Positions 1-10,084 of a DNA stretch of 64,000 nucleotides are shown in pieces. The position numbers were made by a program, and so were the translations under genes. Within the stretch, counting starts at the first letter, position 1. Each line of letters begins with the position of its first letter. The DNA is from Qipengyuania mesophila. Lineage in GTDB: Bacteria; Pseudomonadota; Alphaproteobacteria; Sphingomonadales; Sphingomonadaceae. The DNA lies in contig NZ_JAIGNU010000002.1 of NCBI RefSeq assembly GCF_019711655.1, forward strand, positions 372,001 to 436,000, read 5' to 3'. Under the pieces are notes generated by a model. It did no database searches, was not told the DNA's origin, and saw nothing but the letters and a program-made list of their open reading frames with translations.

Positions 1-1667
1 CTGACCGGCCCCCAGTCGAGGCCGAACTCGCGCGGCGGCTCACCCACCGCGAGCCAGCCGTCAGTACCGTTCCCATCGGCACCCAGCGCTTCGGGCAGAG
101 CGATGTAGCAGGCCGAACTGACGTCGCCGAGATTGTGGATATGGGCGACGTGGAACCCGGCGTCCTGCAGCCGTACCGACCATGCTCCGCTGAAGCGCTT
201 GATCTCGCGCGGGAGCGAAAGCCACGGATGCTTCGGATCGCGCGGCGGAAGACCGGCGAGATAGTCCCGCACCGCGTCCTCGATCGCCGCCTTCAGCTCG
301 ACGATTTCCGGGGCCGTCCGGGCGAACAGCATGCCGTCGGTCTGCGTGCCCCCGCGCAACGACTGCTCGAGCGGCTGGCGCTGGGACTGGTGGATGCTTC
401 TGAGGTACCCGGCGAGCGCATCGATGTCCTTGAGCCGCGAACTGATATCGAGTGCGCCGACGAGGTTGCCATCGCGTTCGAGCCAGTGCCAACGCTCCGG
501 GTCGCTGCCGCGCCAGGCCAGCGAGAGATAGGGCAGGATGTCGCGCTGCAAGCCGGCGCGCAGCAAGCGTTGGCCAAGCGTCGCCAGTTCGTCCCAGCGG
601 TGCATCCGCGCGAGCCAGCGCGCACGCAGCATGTCGGCATAGGGATCCTTCCAGTCCGCCAGTGCTGCGATGGCATCTTCCCGCTCGGCAAAATCGTCGG
701 CCTCGCAGGCTGCCTGGGCGGCCATCAGAGCGACGTCGCGCGTGTTACCCAGCGATGCCCGCGCGCGCTTCACGATCTCCAGCGCCGCTTCTGCACCGCT
801 CTGCCGTTCGATCAACCGCGCATACTCGCGCCAGATCTCGGGCGGGCAGCCGGGACGCGCCACGGCCTGTTCGAAGCCCTCCATCGGATCGCCCCCGAGA
901 GCGGCTTCCCAGCGCAATTGCGCCCGGGTGCGGAGCGCATCGAGATGAAAGGGCTGAGAGGCGAGGATTTGGCCCAGCAGCCTGTCGCCATCCTCGCTAC
1001 GGCCTTCGCCATGGAGGGCTGCGGCATATTTCGTGGCAAGTGCCGCATTGCCCGGATCGGCCGCGCAGGCCCGGGCGAAAAAATCGGCACTCGGCTCGCC
1101 CGAATCGAACTGGGCGAAGGCGCGCGTCGCCAGTGCCGAAGCGTCGCCCGGCGCCGTTGCCAGCACGTGGTCCGCGGCCGTGATGGCCCGCTCGGTAGCG
1201 AAGGCTTCGCGTTCGAGCATCGCGAGATTGCGCCAGCAGCGGAGATGCGCCGGGTTGTCCCGCGCAATCCGCCGCAAGTCCTCGATCATCGCGGGACGAT
1301 CGAGTTTCCTTACCTGCAGCACCGCCCGGTCGATCGCGGCATCGACCAGCCGCGGTTCAAGCTGCAGCGCGCGATCATAGGCCTTGACTGCCTCTTCCGG
1401 GCGCCCCGCATCGTCGAGCGTGCTGGCATATTCCGCCCATAGAGATGCCTCTCGCGGAGAAGCACGCAGGGCCTTCTCGAACAGTTTCGCCGCCCCCCTC
1501 GGGTCGCCCTCCGCGCGGGCGAGGCGCGCCGAGAGATAGAGCACCGCCCTCTCCCGCGGGAACGCCTTGCGCAGTGCGGCGAGCAGCCCGCGGGCCTCGG
1601 CAGGCCGCCCCTGCTGGAGCGCCGCCTGCGCTGCCTGGAGCGCCCGCTGCGCTGTCGCTGTATCCAT
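1..1667 (-). CDS. TPR-repeat protein with C-terminal 2OG-Fe(II) oxygenase-like domain (partial)
   Basis: The reading frame stays open for 555 codons from ATG and leaves the window without a stop, so the C-terminus is missing. The first 300 or so residues are alanine-rich helical pairs typical of tetratricopeptide repeats (for example LWAEYASTLDDAGRPEEAVK). The visible end contains GFHVAHIHNLGDVSSACYI, which resembles the HxH...S...YI core of the putative 2OG-Fe(II) oxygenase family PF13759. The ATG overlaps the TGA of the upstream gene by one base, so translation is probably coupled. Substrate unknown; family assignment is by eye and needs the missing end for confirmation. Confidence 0.75.
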   Translation of the reverse strand, partial: MDTATAQRALQAAQAALQQGRPAEARGLLAALRKAFPRERAVLYLSARLARAEGDPRGAAKLFEKALRASPREASLWAEYASTLDDAGRPEEAVKAYDRALQLEPRLVDAAIDRAVLQVRKLDRPAMIEDLRRIARDNPAHLRCWRNLAMLEREAFATERAITAADHVLATAPGDASALATRAFAQFDSGEPSADFFARACAADPGNAALATKYAAALHGEGRSEDGDRLLGQILASQPFHLDALRTRAQLRWEAALGGDPMEGFEQAVARPGCPPEIWREYARLIERQSGAEAALEIVKRARASLGNTRDVALMAAQAACEADDFAEREDAIAALADWKDPYADMLRARWLARMHRWDELATLGQRLLRAGLQRDILPYLSLAWRGSDPERWHWLERDGNLVGALDISSRLKDIDALAGYLRSIHQSQRQPLEQSLRGGTQTDGMLFARTAPEIVELKAAIEDAVRDYLAGLPPRDPKHPWLSLPREIKRFSGAWSVRLQDAGFHVAHIHNLGDVSSACYIALPEALGADGNGTDGWLAVGEPPREFGLDWGPV

Positions 1668-2140
1668 CAGTCGATGCGCTTGACGCCGCGCCAGCCCTTC
1701 TTCCCGGCAACCGAGAGCTTGAACGTGCCGAGAGCGCCCTTCTCGATCGTCACCTGCTCGCCCGGCTGGAGGAAACCGAGGTTCAGCGAGCCCGAGGTCT
1801 TGGCTTCCCAGATGCTGCCATTGTCGAGCTGGAGCCGCAGAATCCGGTATGTCTGGTTGAAATCGACATGGGTGATCGTTCCGCTGTAGGCATCGGCCGT
1901 GTCCTGTTCCTCGGCCGCGAGATTGCCGAAATTGTCACGGCGCAATTGCTCGCGTTCGGCCTCCGCCACCTCGTCGACGCCGAAAATGGTGTCCATCGCA
2001 TTGTCGAAACATTCGAGACGCTGCGATTTCTTTTCGAGGGCGCGGCACTGCAGCAGCAGGGCGTCGTTGCCCGTGGCCTGTGCATTCAACGCGACCGGGC
2101 TGGCAACGAGGATGGCCGCGAGGCCGATGAGACGCAGCAT
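1667..2140 (-). CDS. Small exported protein of unknown function
   Basis: This encodes 157 residues with a clear N-terminal signal peptide (LIGLAAILVASPVALNAQ). The mature part carries a CRALEKKSQRLECFDNAMD segment. That C...RLxCFD pattern occurs in many proteobacterial periplasmic proteins of unknown role. The rest is rich in beta-strand-like stretches and ends in basic residues. It is the first gene of a two-gene unit with the TPR/oxygenase-like gene, which starts on its stop codon. I do not recognise a named family. Confidence 0.7.
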   Translation of the reverse strand: MLRLIGLAAILVASPVALNAQATGNDALLLQCRALEKKSQRLECFDNAMDTIFGVDEVAEAEREQLRRDNFGNLAAEEQDTADAYSGTITHVDFNQTYRILRLQLDNGSIWEAKTSGSLNLGFLQPGEQVTIEKGALGTFKLSVAGKKGWRGVKRID

Positions 2141-2282
2141 CAGGTTGTTTCCTCTCTCGAAAGCGGATCATGGGATCGGCCGCGATCCTAACAGATTGCC
2201 CTGAGGCGACAAGACGAGGCGAGCGTCTCTTTCGGGTCGGGCACAGGTTTCTCCTGCGTGCGGAAACGGACACACCAAGAAG

Positions 2283-2311
2283 AAAGGGCCTCGCGTTTTG
2301 CGGGGCCCTTT
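2283..2311 (-). terminator. Rho-independent terminator of clpB
   Basis: AAAGGGCC (2283-2290) pairs perfectly with GGCCCTTT (2304-2311), and an inner CGC/GCG pair closes a GTTTT loop. Read on the minus strand the stem is followed by TTTCTTCTT. It lies 27 bp past the clpB stop codon. Confidence 0.8.
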
Positions 2312-2337
2312 CCTTTCGGACGAGGAGATCACCGGGA

Positions 2338-4914
<2,577 letters not shown>

Positions 4915-5009
4915 GCAAACACCCCAATCACAAGATACCGCCGCGATATGGTGTGGCGATAATGCAACACAAGCCCTCCCCCGCAAATTTCACGAGGTGT
5001 ATTAGCGAG

Positions 5010-5037
5010 ATATAGGGGTGTCTTCGCGGTTGGCGAG
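5010..5037 (-). promoter_or_regulatory. Candidate RpoH-type promoter of clpB
   Basis: On the minus strand CTCG (5037-5034), 17 bp and CCTATAT (5016-5010) fit the alphaproteobacterial heat-shock pattern CTTG-N17/18-CYTATNT with one mismatch. It would give a leader of roughly 85-90 nt before clpB. The match is by eye only. Confidence 0.45.
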
Positions 5038-5098
5038 GGGGCAGAGGAAATTTTTGTCGCGGATTGACCGCGCATCCTCTCCGCGCAACTCTTCCGCC

Positions 5099-6274
5099 AT
5101 GACTGCATTCGACGACTGGCGCTCCCGCTCTCCCTTCTACGACGACAGCCACGAGGCGCTCGCCATGAGCGTCCGCCGCTTCGTCACGCGCGAGATCGCT
5201 CCGCATATCGACCGCTGGGAAGCCGAGGGTGAACTGCCGCGCGATCTACATCGCAAGGCGGCCGAGGCGGGCATACTCGGGCTGCGCTATCCCGAGCAAT
5301 ACGGCGGCCACGAGGAAGGCTTTGACATCTTCCATTCGCTAGTGGTCACCGAGGAACTCGCCGCCTGCGGCGCGGGCGGGCTCGGCGCCTCGTTGATGAC
5401 ACACGGGATCGGCCTGCCGCCGGTCCTCGCGCTGGGTTCGGATGACTTGAGGCAGCGCGTGGCTCCGCCGGTGCTCGCGGGTGAGAAAATCATCGCACTC
5501 GGCATTACCGAGGCCAGCGGCGGATCGGACGTCGCAAACCTGTCCACCACCGCCGTGCGCGACGGAGACCATTACGTCGTCAACGGCGGCAAGATGTTCA
5601 TCACCTCCGGAATGCGCGCCGACTGGCTGACCTGCGCGGTGCGCACCGGCGGCCCCGGCGCGGGCGGGATTTCGCTGCTGCTGATCGACATGGAAAGCGA
5701 AGGCGTCGAACGGACGCGGCTCGACAAGATGGGCTGGCGCTGTTCGGATACCGCCGCAATCCATTTCAGCGATGTTCGCGTTCCGGCAGCGAACCTGATC
5801 GGCCCCGAAAACGGCGGCTTCATCGGGATCATGCGCAATTTCAACGGCGAGCGCCTGGGCATGGCGATGGGCTGCTGTGCCTTCGCCCGTGTCGCCATGG
5901 CCGAGGCTGCCGACTGGGCGCGAGAGCGCGAAACCTTCGGCAAGCCGCTGGTCGGGCACCAGTCGATCCGCATCAAGCTGGCCGACATGGAGCGCCAAAT
6001 CGAGGCGACGCAGGCCTGGGTCGACCTGTGCGCCTGGCAAGTACGCGAAGGGCGCGACCGCCCGGCCGATTTCGCCATGCTCAAGGTGCAGGCGACGCGC
6101 ATGCTCGAAGCTGTCGCGCGCGAGGCCGCGCAGGTCCTCGGCGGGGTGAGCTACATCACCGGCAGCAAGGTCGAGCGGATCTATCGCGAGGTGCGCGTCA
6201 ATGCGATCGGCGGGGGAAGCGAGGAGATCATGCTCGACCTCGCCGGGCGGCAACTCTTCGGTGGCAAACGCTAG
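5099..6274 (+). CDS. Acyl-CoA dehydrogenase
   Basis: This FAD flavoenzyme family oxidises acyl-CoA thioesters to 2-enoyl-CoA in fatty acid or branched-chain catabolism. The 391-residue protein shows the N-terminal helical domain, the central beta domain (ALGITEASGGSDVANL) and the C-terminal helical domain. The latter ends in the classic signature QVLGGVSYITGS, then ERIYREVRV and GGGSEEI, with a Glu in the usual catalytic-base region. The ATG giving MTAFDDWRSR is preferred over an upstream in-frame start because homology-like sequence begins there. The chain-length preference cannot be read from sequence. It stands alone between a divergent clpB and a convergent ATPase gene. Confidence 0.92.
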   Translation: MTAFDDWRSRSPFYDDSHEALAMSVRRFVTREIAPHIDRWEAEGELPRDLHRKAAEAGILGLRYPEQYGGHEEGFDIFHSLVVTEELAACGAGGLGASLMTHGIGLPPVLALGSDDLRQRVAPPVLAGEKIIALGITEASGGSDVANLSTTAVRDGDHYVVNGGKMFITSGMRADWLTCAVRTGGPGAGGISLLLIDMESEGVERTRLDKMGWRCSDTAAIHFSDVRVPAANLIGPENGGFIGIMRNFNGERLGMAMGCCAFARVAMAEAADWARERETFGKPLVGHQSIRIKLADMERQIEATQAWVDLCAWQVREGRDRPADFAMLKVQATRMLEAVAREAAQVLGGVSYITGSKVERIYREVRVNAIGGGSEEIMLDLAGRQLFGGKR

Positions 6275-6277
6275 CGA

Positions 6278-7723
6278 CTAGCCGGCGGCTACGCCATCCA
6301 GCCCCGGCACCATCACCGTCCGGTCGCCGCCGAAATCCTCGCGCACCACGATCAGCCCCTGCCGCTCGAGATGGTCGAGCAGGCGGCGGATGCGACCCGG
6401 CGAGCTGGTGCCATAGGCGCGTGCGAGCGCGTGTTCGTCGACCTGCGTCTCGCCCGCATGCGCCGCCTTGGCGATCACGAGGAAGGGGCCGAGCAGGTCT
6501 TCCTCTACCGCGCCCGCCAGCTGCATGATCCGCGCCTGCACGTCCTCATCGAGCTCGCCCAGCCCCGCCCCCGCCACCGCGAAGCGGCGACGGAAGGCAC
6601 GCATGTCGGGCATCGGACCGATCAGCCGCTCGCGGCGGCAGCGGGTGAGGAAGGTCTGGAACTGCGCGCTCGCCGACTGGAAGGCGACGCCTTCCTCGCG
6701 TGCGAGCTCCTCGATGATCTCGGCGATCCGCGTCGCCACGACCGAGCTGTCGACCGGCTCGGGCGGAGCGACCTGCCGCTCCTCGGCCTGCGCGATGCTG
6801 TCTGCCATCTCCTCGACGCGCGGTGCGGGCGGGGGTGCGGGCGGCGGCGGGGCCTTGGCGACTTCGCTCGCGAGGTCGCTGGTCAGCAGCGCGGCCATGT
6901 CCTCGGGCGCGGTGTCGGGCAGCGCCATCAGCCCCTCGCTGCGTGCCTGGTTACCGGTCTTCACCGGGCCGATCTTGCACGCCAGCGGCAGTCGTGTGAT
7001 CGCCGGGCCGAGCGCGAGGAAATGCCCGCGCTCGAGTTCGCGGATGCGTTCGGCCTGCCGCCGGTCCATGCCCAGCAGGTCCGCCGCGCGGACCATGTCG
7101 ATATCGAGGAAGGTCCGTCCCATGAGGAAGTTCGAGGCCTCGGCCGCCACGTTCTTGGCGAGCTTGGCCAGTCGCTGCGTCGCGACGATACCGGCGAGCC
7201 CGCGCTTGCGCCCGCGGCACATGAGGTTGGTCATCGCCGAGAGCGTCATGCGGCGCGTGTCCTCGGCGATCTCGCCCGCCACCGCGGGGGCGAACATCTG
7301 CGCCTCGTCGACCACCACCAGCACCGGGTACCAGTGCTCGCGCGGGGCATCGAACAGCGCGGTGAGGAACTGCGCCGCGCAGCGGATTTGCTGTTCCACC
7401 TCGAGCCCGTCGAGATCGAGCACCACGCTCGCACGATGCTCGCGGATGCGGCGCGCCAGTGCTTCGATCTCGGCCGGCGAATAGGCCGATCCGTCGATCA
7501 CCACATGGCCGAATTTCTCGGCGAGGCTGGGGAAGTCGCCCTCGGGATCGATCACCACCTGCTGGACCAGCCCGGCGCTCTCTTCGAGCAGGCGGCGCAG
7601 CAGATGCGACTTGCCGCTGCCCGAATTGCCCTGGACGAGCAAACGGGTCGCGAGGAGCTCCTCGATGTCGAACTCGACCGGTTTGCCGGAGGATTCGTGG
7701 CCGATGGTGATCTGCGCTGTCAC
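6278..7723 (-). CDS. HerA/DUF87-like ATP-binding protein
   Basis: This is a 481-residue P-loop ATPase of the HerA-FtsK-like superfamily. It has Walker A GNSGSGKSHLL near residue 34, a Walker B-like VLVVVDEAQMF, and GIVATQRLAKLAKN as the sensor region. A proline/alanine-rich linker (about residues 285-310) leads to a C-terminal helical region ending in a winged-helix-like segment. The start is GTG (MTAQITIGHE). HerA relatives pump or remodel DNA with NurA nucleases, but no nuclease gene is adjacent, so the role is open. The stop is 3 bp from that of the convergent acyl-CoA dehydrogenase. Confidence 0.8.
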   Translation of the reverse strand: MTAQITIGHESSGKPVEFDIEELLATRLLVQGNSGSGKSHLLRRLLEESAGLVQQVVIDPEGDFPSLAEKFGHVVIDGSAYSPAEIEALARRIREHRASVVLDLDGLEVEQQIRCAAQFLTALFDAPREHWYPVLVVVDEAQMFAPAVAGEIAEDTRRMTLSAMTNLMCRGRKRGLAGIVATQRLAKLAKNVAAEASNFLMGRTFLDIDMVRAADLLGMDRRQAERIRELERGHFLALGPAITRLPLACKIGPVKTGNQARSEGLMALPDTAPEDMAALLTSDLASEVAKAPPPPAPPPAPRVEEMADSIAQAEERQVAPPEPVDSSVVATRIAEIIEELAREEGVAFQSASAQFQTFLTRCRRERLIGPMPDMRAFRRRFAVAGAGLGELDEDVQARIMQLAGAVEEDLLGPFLVIAKAAHAGETQVDEHALARAYGTSSPGRIRRLLDHLERQGLIVVREDFGGDRTVMVPGLDGVAAG

Positions 7724-7842
7724 TATGGGGTGATTAGCCAGCCGAATCCGCCGCGGGGAACAGCCGCGATGCGGTTTTGCCCAATCACATTGCCTCGCGC
7801 CCGTACGCTCGCTACGCCAGTTGCAAGAGAGGACGGGTTTTC

Positions 7843-10071
7843 ATGAAAAAGTGGCTGGGGCGCATCGGATTCGCGCTGCTCGTGGTGGTGCTGGTGGCAT
7901 TTGTCGCGCTGGCGAGCTGGGAGCCCATCTGGGCGAAGCGCGACGGGGTCGCGGTTGCGCAGGAAGCCTATGAGGCGGAAATCGTCCGCGACGAATTCGG
8001 CGTCCCGCATATCTACGGCATGCGCGACCGCGACGTCGCCTACGGCGTGGCCGTGGCACATGCCGAGGACGATTTCTCGACGCTGCAGGACGTGATCGCG
8101 ATGAGCCGCGGCCGCTACGGCGCGATCGCGGGCGAGGAAGGCGCGCAGATCGACTACGTCTACCACCTGCTCGACGCGCGCGGCACCGCCGAGCGCCACT
8201 ATCCCGAACTGCCGGCCGACACCCGCGCGCTGTTCGAAGCCTATGCCACCGGGCTCAACGACTATGCGGACAAGCACGCCGACGAGATCAAGCTCGCCAA
8301 CCTCTTCCCCGTCGACGGGACCGACGTCGCCGCCGGTTTCGCGCTGCGCCAGCCGTTCTTCTTCGCGCTCAACAACACCATCGGCCCGCTGGTGGCCGGC
8401 GAAGAGCTGCTGCCCGAGTTCGGTCCGCGAATCCCGCTCGATAAAGAGGCGCAGCAGCCCGCAGCCGACGGCGTCGAGGTGATCCGCGAGGAGAAGGTCG
8501 CGGAGGCCCGTGCCCTCCCGCTGCCCTGGGGCGAGGACGGCGCGCTGTCGGGCTCCAACGCCTTCGCCATCGCGCCGCAGAAGTCCGACGACAACGTCAC
8601 CCGGTTGGTCTCGAACAGCCACCAGCCCTGGCGCGGCGGCGTCGCCTGGTACGAGCTCGTCGTCGAAAGCGGCGAAGGCTGGCACTATGCCGGCGCCAAT
8701 TTCCCGGGCAGCCCCTTCCCCTTCCTTGGCCATAACGAGGATCTCGGCTGGACCAATACGGTCAACCGCCCCGACATGACCGACGTCTACAAGCTGGTGC
8801 TCGACGAGAGCGGCAAGAAGTACCGCATGGGCGACCGCTGGTTCGACCTCGAGGAAGAGACGGTGACGCTGCCGGTGCGCTTCGGCCCTGTCGTCTTGCC
8901 CGTCCGCCGCACGGTCTATCGCAGCGTCCACGGGCCGGTGATCAAGAACGACAAGGGCGCTTTCGCCATCCGCTATGGCGGGATCGACAATCTCGGCCAG
9001 CTCGACGCCTATTACCGGCTCAACAAGGCCGAGACGCTCGAACAGTGGCAGGACATCCTCGCGCGGATGGACATCCCCTCGACCAATTTCCTCTACGCCG
9101 ACAAGGCGGGCAACATCGCCTATGTATACAACGCCGCCATCCCCGACCGGGCCAAGGGCTACGACTGGCGCGGCGTGCTGCCGGGCGACGATCCGCGCGC
9201 GCTGTGGAGCGGGCCGGTGCCTTACGAAAAGCTGCCCAAATACATCAACCCCGCCTCGGGCTGGCTCTACAATTCGAACAACACGCCTTTCACCGCCGCG
9301 GGCGAGGCCAGCGATCTCTCACCCGACAGCGTGGCGCCCGAACTGGGCGTCGAGCTCAAGCAGACCAACCGCTCGCGCCGCGCGTGGAAACTGCTGAGCG
9401 AGGCGGGGCCGATCTCGCTCGAACGATTGAAGCGGGTCAAATACGATACTGGCTACGAGCGCGCGGGCTATGTCGCCGACCTGTGGGATGCAGTCGAAGC
9501 GCTCGACCTCGACCCGGACAGCGATCTCGGCCGTGCGCGGGCGCTGCTGCTCGACTGGGACTTCACCGCCGACAATATCGGCCGCGGCGATGCCCTCGCG
9601 CTGCTGATGATCAAGGATTTCATGTCGGCCGAATACCAGAACAAGCCGCTCCCCGACGTGCGCGAGCAGCTCGAATGGGCGGTCGACCATCTGCAGACGC
9701 ATTTCGGCGGCATCGACCCGCCGATGGGCGATCTCCTGCGGCTGCGGCAGGGCGACGTCGACCTGCCGTTGGACGGCGGATCGGACACGCTGCGCGCCTC
9801 GACAACCTGGGACGTGGACGACGACGGGCGGTTGTCGGTGAGACACGGCGACAGCTTCATCCAGTTCGTCGAATGGGCGCCGGGCAAGCGGGTCAGTTCG
9901 CAGTCGATCCAGCCTTATGGCGCGGCGACCACGCGACCGCGCTCGCCGCATTACGCCGATCAGGCTGTGCTGTTCGTCCAGCACCGCTTGAAGCCGGTGC
10001 ATTTCTGGCGACAGGACGTGCTTGCCAATGCCAAGCGGCGCTATACCGTCGCCCACCAGCCCACGCGCTAA
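7843..10071 (+). CDS. Penicillin acylase family protein (Ntn hydrolase)
   Basis: Members of this S45 family (penicillin, cephalosporin and acyl-homoserine-lactone acylases) are exported precursors that cut themselves into alpha and beta chains. The 742-residue product has an N-terminal membrane or signal segment (LLVVVLVAFVALA). An autocleavage site LSG/SNAFA makes Ser238 the new N-terminal nucleophile, and the beta chain carries conserved VSNSHQPW-type and GHNEDLGWT motifs. A purine-rich ribosome binding site (AGAGAGGA) precedes the ATG. The substrate could be an amide antibiotic, a signal lactone or another amide; sequence alone does not decide. An M16 protease gene follows 13 bp downstream, suggesting one transcript. 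Confidence 0.9.
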   Translation: MKKWLGRIGFALLVVVLVAFVALASWEPIWAKRDGVAVAQEAYEAEIVRDEFGVPHIYGMRDRDVAYGVAVAHAEDDFSTLQDVIAMSRGRYGAIAGEEGAQIDYVYHLLDARGTAERHYPELPADTRALFEAYATGLNDYADKHADEIKLANLFPVDGTDVAAGFALRQPFFFALNNTIGPLVAGEELLPEFGPRIPLDKEAQQPAADGVEVIREEKVAEARALPLPWGEDGALSGSNAFAIAPQKSDDNVTRLVSNSHQPWRGGVAWYELVVESGEGWHYAGANFPGSPFPFLGHNEDLGWTNTVNRPDMTDVYKLVLDESGKKYRMGDRWFDLEEETVTLPVRFGPVVLPVRRTVYRSVHGPVIKNDKGAFAIRYGGIDNLGQLDAYYRLNKAETLEQWQDILARMDIPSTNFLYADKAGNIAYVYNAAIPDRAKGYDWRGVLPGDDPRALWSGPVPYEKLPKYINPASGWLYNSNNTPFTAAGEASDLSPDSVAPELGVELKQTNRSRRAWKLLSEAGPISLERLKRVKYDTGYERAGYVADLWDAVEALDLDPDSDLGRARALLLDWDFTADNIGRGDALALLMIKDFMSAEYQNKPLPDVREQLEWAVDHLQTHFGGIDPPMGDLLRLRQGDVDLPLDGGSDTLRASTTWDVDDDGRLSVRHGDSFIQFVEWAPGKRVSSQSIQPYGAATTRPRSPHYADQAVLFVQHRLKPVHFWRQDVLANAKRRYTVAHQPTR

Positions 10072-10084
10072 ACTGGAGTATCCG

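Noticed and set aside
135..1442. Long plus-strand open frame opposite the TPR/oxygenase-like gene
   Set aside because: Its translation is low-complexity Arg/Ala/Gly-rich without domain motifs, while the minus strand encodes a sensible TPR protein that simply leaves the window.
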